A DNA stretch of 8,168 nucleotides. Source: Anaerotignum sp. Its GTDB lineage: Bacteria; Bacillota; Clostridia; Lachnospirales; Anaerotignaceae. Shown here in pieces: positions 6,710-8,168 of this stretch (positions are counted from its first letter, which is position 1; every line of letters begins with the position of its first letter). Location: the NCBI GenBank assembly GCA_017442465.1, contig JAFRZQ010000222.1, forward strand, positions 1 through 8,168, read 5' to 3'. The notes under the pieces are model-generated. The model had not been told where the DNA came from. It did not search any database and was given only the letters and a program-made list of their open reading frames with translations. The position numbers were made by a program, and so were the translations under genes.

Positions 6710-6731
6710 AAGTCCCGAAAGGGACTTTTTT
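6710..6731 (+). terminator. Rho-independent terminator of the spoIIGA-sigE operon
   Basis: AAGTCCC (6710-6716) pairs with GGGACTT (6721-6727) over seven base pairs around a GAAA tetraloop, followed by an unbroken T-run to 6731. The T-run overlaps the stop codon (6730-6732) of the small minus-strand gene. On the minus strand the hairpin is not followed by T residues, so it should act in the + direction only. Confidence 0.9.
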
Positions 6732-6897
6732 AATTGTCAGCATAGTGCATCGGCTCAAAATCGATATTTTTCACTTTCCCAAAGCCGTTATCAAAATACT
6801 GCTGTGTGCCGCTGCGCCCATTCTTGCTGATAATATGGGTGCTTTCTCGGATGGACTGGCTGTTTGGGATGCCGTTCGGATTTTCTGTTATCTGCAT
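6730..6897 (-). CDS. Small unrecognised protein, 55 aa, divergent from sigG with a sigma-G-type promoter
   Basis: I do not recognise this product. The minus-strand frame runs from ATG (6897-6895) to TAA (6732-6730) and encodes 55 residues beginning MQITENPNGIPNS and ending EPMHYADN. It is Asn/Gly-rich, has no Cys or Trp, no membrane span and no signal peptide, and is not an alpha/beta-type SASP. A central part with YFDNG and KNIDFEPMH loosely recalls short beta-rich modules in some phage and polymorphic-toxin proteins, a weak impression only. Support comes from AAAGG (6911-6907) nine bases before the ATG and from an exact sigma-G consensus promoter (6951-6922). Codon choice (AAC, GGC, CAG, GAA) is like the neighbouring genes. 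An alternative ATG at 6906 would abut the ribosome binding site and add three residues. It is probably expressed late in the forespore. No terminator is seen on its own strand. Confidence 0.62.
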   Translation of the reverse strand: MQITENPNGIPNSQSIRESTHIISKNGRSGTQQYFDNGFGKVKNIDFEPMHYADN

Positions 6898-6921
6898 GAA
6901 AATCATCCTTTCGTTTTCTTT

Positions 6922-6951
6922 TAGAATGTGTGAAAAAATGCATTTTCATGC
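6922..6951 (-). promoter_or_regulatory. Sigma-G-type promoter for the small minus-strand gene
   Basis: Read on the minus strand, GCATG (6951-6947) is followed after exactly 18 nt by CATTCTA (6928-6922). Both boxes match every position of the B. subtilis sigma-G consensus as I remember it (gHATr, 18 nt, CATWMTA). Transcription would start near 6915, just before the AAAGG ribosome binding site at 6911-6907 and 18 or so bases before the ATG. Confidence is limited because the motif is short and the consensus comes from Bacillus. Confidence 0.62.
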
Positions 6952-6973
6952 GTTAGATGGCGAGATTTGTTTC

Positions 6974-7003
6974 GTATAATTCCTTTCGCAAAAGGCAATG
7001 GTA
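6974..7003 (+). promoter_or_regulatory. Sigma-F/sigma-G-type promoter of sigG
   Basis: GTATA (6974-6978) fits the -35 box shared by sigma-F and sigma-G. After 15 nt, GGCAATGGTA (6994-7003) matches the sigma-F -10 pattern GgnrAnAnTw except at one position. In sigma-G register (18-nt spacing), AATGGTA (6997-7003) keeps ATnnTA of CATnnTA. This agrees with sigG being transcribed first by sigma-F and then by its own product in Bacillus. A transcript start near 7010 leaves about 25 nt of leader. A TATAAT at 6975-6980 overlaps the -35 box but has no sigma-A -35 partner. Confidence 0.58.
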
Positions 7004-7035
7004 ATAGGGAATCTTTGAGCGAATGGAGTGAGAGG

Positions 7036-7812
7036 ATGGCTTATTACGGCAAGGTGGAAATCAGCGGTGTCAATACGGCAAATCTGCCTGTTCTGACAGG
7101 AACGGAAGCCAAGGCACTTTTCATAAAATGCAGAGAAGGGGACGAGACGGCAAGACAGCAGCTCATTGAAGGAAATCTCAGGCTGGTGCTGAGTATCATC
7201 AAACGGTTTGAAAACCGAAATGAAAATATGGATGATCTGTTTCAGATCGGGGTGGTGGGGCTCATCAAAGCCATCGATAACTTTGATATCACCATGGATG
7301 TGATGCCTTCGACCTATTTCTGCCCCATGATCATCGGGGAAATACGCAGATACCTCAGGGATAACAATACCATTCGTGTTTCCCGTTCTCTCAGGGACAC
7401 GGCCTACAAAGCTCTGCAGGTGAAGGAAAAACTGATGGCACAGACGGAAAAGGAACCAAGCATTGAGGAGATCGCAAAGGAAATGGGCATGAGCAGGGAA
7501 AGTATCGTACTGGCCATGGATGCCATTCAGGACCCGGTTTCTCTCTTTGAACCCATCTATCATGATGGCGGCGATACTCTTTATGTGATGGATCAGGTCA
7601 GTGATGAGAAAAACGGGGACAGGCTATGGCTGGAAAATCTTTCTCTGAATGAAGCCATGCAGCATCTTTCCGAAAGGGAAAAGAAGATCGTGAATTTACG
7701 CTTTTTTGAGGGGAAGACACAGACAGAAGTCAGTGCGGAAATCGGCATCAGTCAGGCACAGGTTTCCCGTCTGGAAAAATCGGCACTGCAACATATGCGG
7801 AAGTACGTATGA
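7036..7812 (+). CDS. sigG: RNA polymerase sporulation sigma factor sigma-G
   Basis: This is the late forespore sigma factor, controlling spore coat-independent forespore genes such as SASPs and germination proteins. I chose ATG 7036 because GGAG (7025-7028) lies seven bases upstream and the start MAYYGKVEISGVNTANLPVL aligns with the Bacillus N-terminus. The frame extends upstream to 6967 through the promoter, which I exclude. The product is 258 aa (Bacillus: 260). Region 2 includes GNLRLVLSIIKRFENR (46-61), DDLFQIGVVGLIKAIDNFD (66-84) and PMIIGEIRRYLRDNN (97-111). Region 3 carries IRVSRSLRDTAYKALQVKEK (113-132) and the signature DAIQDPVSLFEPIYHDGGD (162-180). Region 4 ends with GKTQTEVSAEIGISQAQVSR. 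Position 45 is Glu where Bacillus sigma-G has Asn, and region 2.3 reads VMPSTYFCPM instead of VKFSTYAVPM. It is separated from sigE by 419 bases and a terminator. Confidence 0.96.
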   Translation: MAYYGKVEISGVNTANLPVLTGTEAKALFIKCREGDETARQQLIEGNLRLVLSIIKRFENRNENMDDLFQIGVVGLIKAIDNFDITMDVMPSTYFCPMIIGEIRRYLRDNNTIRVSRSLRDTAYKALQVKEKLMAQTEKEPSIEEIAKEMGMSRESIVLAMDAIQDPVSLFEPIYHDGGDTLYVMDQVSDEKNGDRLWLENLSLNEAMQHLSEREKKIVNLRFFEGKTQTEVSAEIGISQAQVSRLEKSALQHMRKYV

Positions 7813-7814
7813 AC

Positions 7815-7841
7815 GGAAAATGGTAGACATTTTTCTTCTGA
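7815..7841 (+). terminator. Possible weak terminator after sigG
   Basis: GGAAAATG (7815-7822) pairs with CATTTTTC (7828-7835) over eight mostly A-T pairs, including one wobble, around a GTAGA loop, and is followed by TTCTG rather than a clean T-run. The stem is weak and overlaps the -35 box of the next promoter. It is the only terminator-like structure between sigG and the next gene. Confidence 0.3.
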
Positions 7842-7852
7842 TAAGATAAAAT
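7824..7852 (+). promoter_or_regulatory. Sigma-A promoter of the isochorismatase-family gene
   Basis: TAGACA (7824-7829, five of six to TTGACA) and TAAAAT (7847-7852, five of six to TATAAT) are separated by exactly 17 nt. Transcription would start near 7859 and leave a leader of about 79 nt before ATG 7938. The leader contains a 7-bp inverted repeat, TGGGATG (7865-7871) with CATCCCA (7892-7898), of unknown meaning. Confidence 0.68.
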
Positions 7853-7937
7853 GAAAGAGAATAATGGGATGGTTTGTGGAATTTTGGTTTTCATCCCAAA
7901 ATGAGAAAAGAATTTTATTTATCAGGAGGAATTTAAA

Positions 7938-8168
7938 ATGAGAATTTTTGCAGAAGATACAGCGGCTCTGATCATCGACTTCCAGGAAAAGCTGGTGCCC
8001 GCAATCGCAAATAACGAAGAAATCGTTGCAAAAGCAGCTACATTCTGTGCAGGTCTGAAAGAACTGGGCGTTCCCATGGCGGTAACACAGCAGTACACAA
8101 AAGGTCTGGGCGATACAGTAGCTCCCATCAAGGAAGCCATCGGCGAATTTGAACCCATGGAAAAAATG
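7938..8168 (+). CDS. Isochorismatase-family cysteine hydrolase, N-terminal part (3' end outside window)
   Basis: ATG 7938 has AGGAGG (7924-7929) eight bases upstream, and the frame runs open to the window end, giving the first 77 residues of a protein that is typically about 180-200 aa. The start carries the family's first strand with the catalytic Asp (LIIDFQEKL, Asp14). VTQQYTKGLG (49-58) follows, and the visible part ends EPMEKM, where Lys76 fits the catalytic Lys of the Asp-Lys-Cys triad. The catalytic Cys lies beyond the window. The segments resemble the YcaC-like branch of hydrolases acting on amide or related bonds, and the substrate cannot be assigned. Its own sigma-A promoter suggests vegetative expression independent of sigG. 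Confidence 0.9.
   Translation, partial: MRIFAEDTAALIIDFQEKLVPAIANNEEIVAKAATFCAGLKELGVPMAVTQQYTKGLGDTVAPIKEAIGEFEPMEKM

Noticed and set aside
6670..6924. An 84-codon + strand frame between sigE and sigG
   Set aside because: It starts at TTG inside the loop of the large palindrome, runs through the sigE terminator, has no ribosome binding site, and lies opposite the better supported 55-codon minus-strand gene.
6967..7035. N-terminal extension of SigG from 6967
   Set aside because: It passes through the sigma-F/sigma-G promoter and starts at TTG without a ribosome binding site. The ATG at 7036 aligns with known SigG N-termini.
6946..7563. A 205-codon minus-strand frame opposite sigG
   Set aside because: It is a shadow of sigG, with no ribosome binding site and no recognisable protein character.

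Overview
The window comes from an endospore-forming Firmicute. I infer a Clostridia member of roughly Lachnospiraceae type. The basis is the spoIIGA-sigE-sigG sporulation cluster, strong AGGAGG-type ribosome binding sites, moderate GC content and low-GC Gram-positive codon use. Nothing in the sequence fixes the species.

Layout: (1) Positions 1-3531 hold a housekeeping operon on the + strand: the 3' part of smc (chromosome condensation), ftsY (SRP receptor) and a suppressor-of-fused (SUFU) domain gene, closed by a strong terminator at 3546-3577. (2) Positions 3654-4929 hold a self-contained two-gene module: an ECF-type sigma factor and an overlapping single-pass membrane protein, probably its anti-sigma factor. 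It is closed by a terminator at 4939-4972. (3) Positions 4984-7812 hold the sporulation block. spoIIGA and sigE are almost abutting behind a promoter with an abnormally long spacer and a Spo0A-box-like -35 region. sigE ends in a set of nested palindromes and a terminator at 6710-6731. sigG then follows with its own sigma-F/sigma-G-type promoter. (4) Positions 7938-8168 hold the 5' part of an isochorismatase-family hydrolase gene with a good sigma-A promoter.

Functionally, SpoIIGA is the membrane protease that activates pro-sigma-E in the mother cell, and sigma-G is the late forespore sigma factor. The promoters read here fit that cascade: a Spo0A/sigma-A-like promoter before spoIIGA and a sigma-F/sigma-G-like promoter before sigG.

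The most interesting item is in the sigE-sigG gap. A 55-codon gene on the minus strand (6730-6897), divergent from sigG, has its own ribosome binding site and an exact match to the Bacillus sigma-G promoter consensus (GCATG, 18 nt, CATTCTA). I do not recognise its product. It is a candidate undescribed forespore protein, and its transcript could run antisense into sigE. Other points of note are an acidic FtsY N-terminal extension built on a duplicated unit, a second well-placed ribosome binding site inside the anti-sigma-like gene, tandem Spo0A-box-like repeats inside a terminator, and a Glu at SigG position 45.
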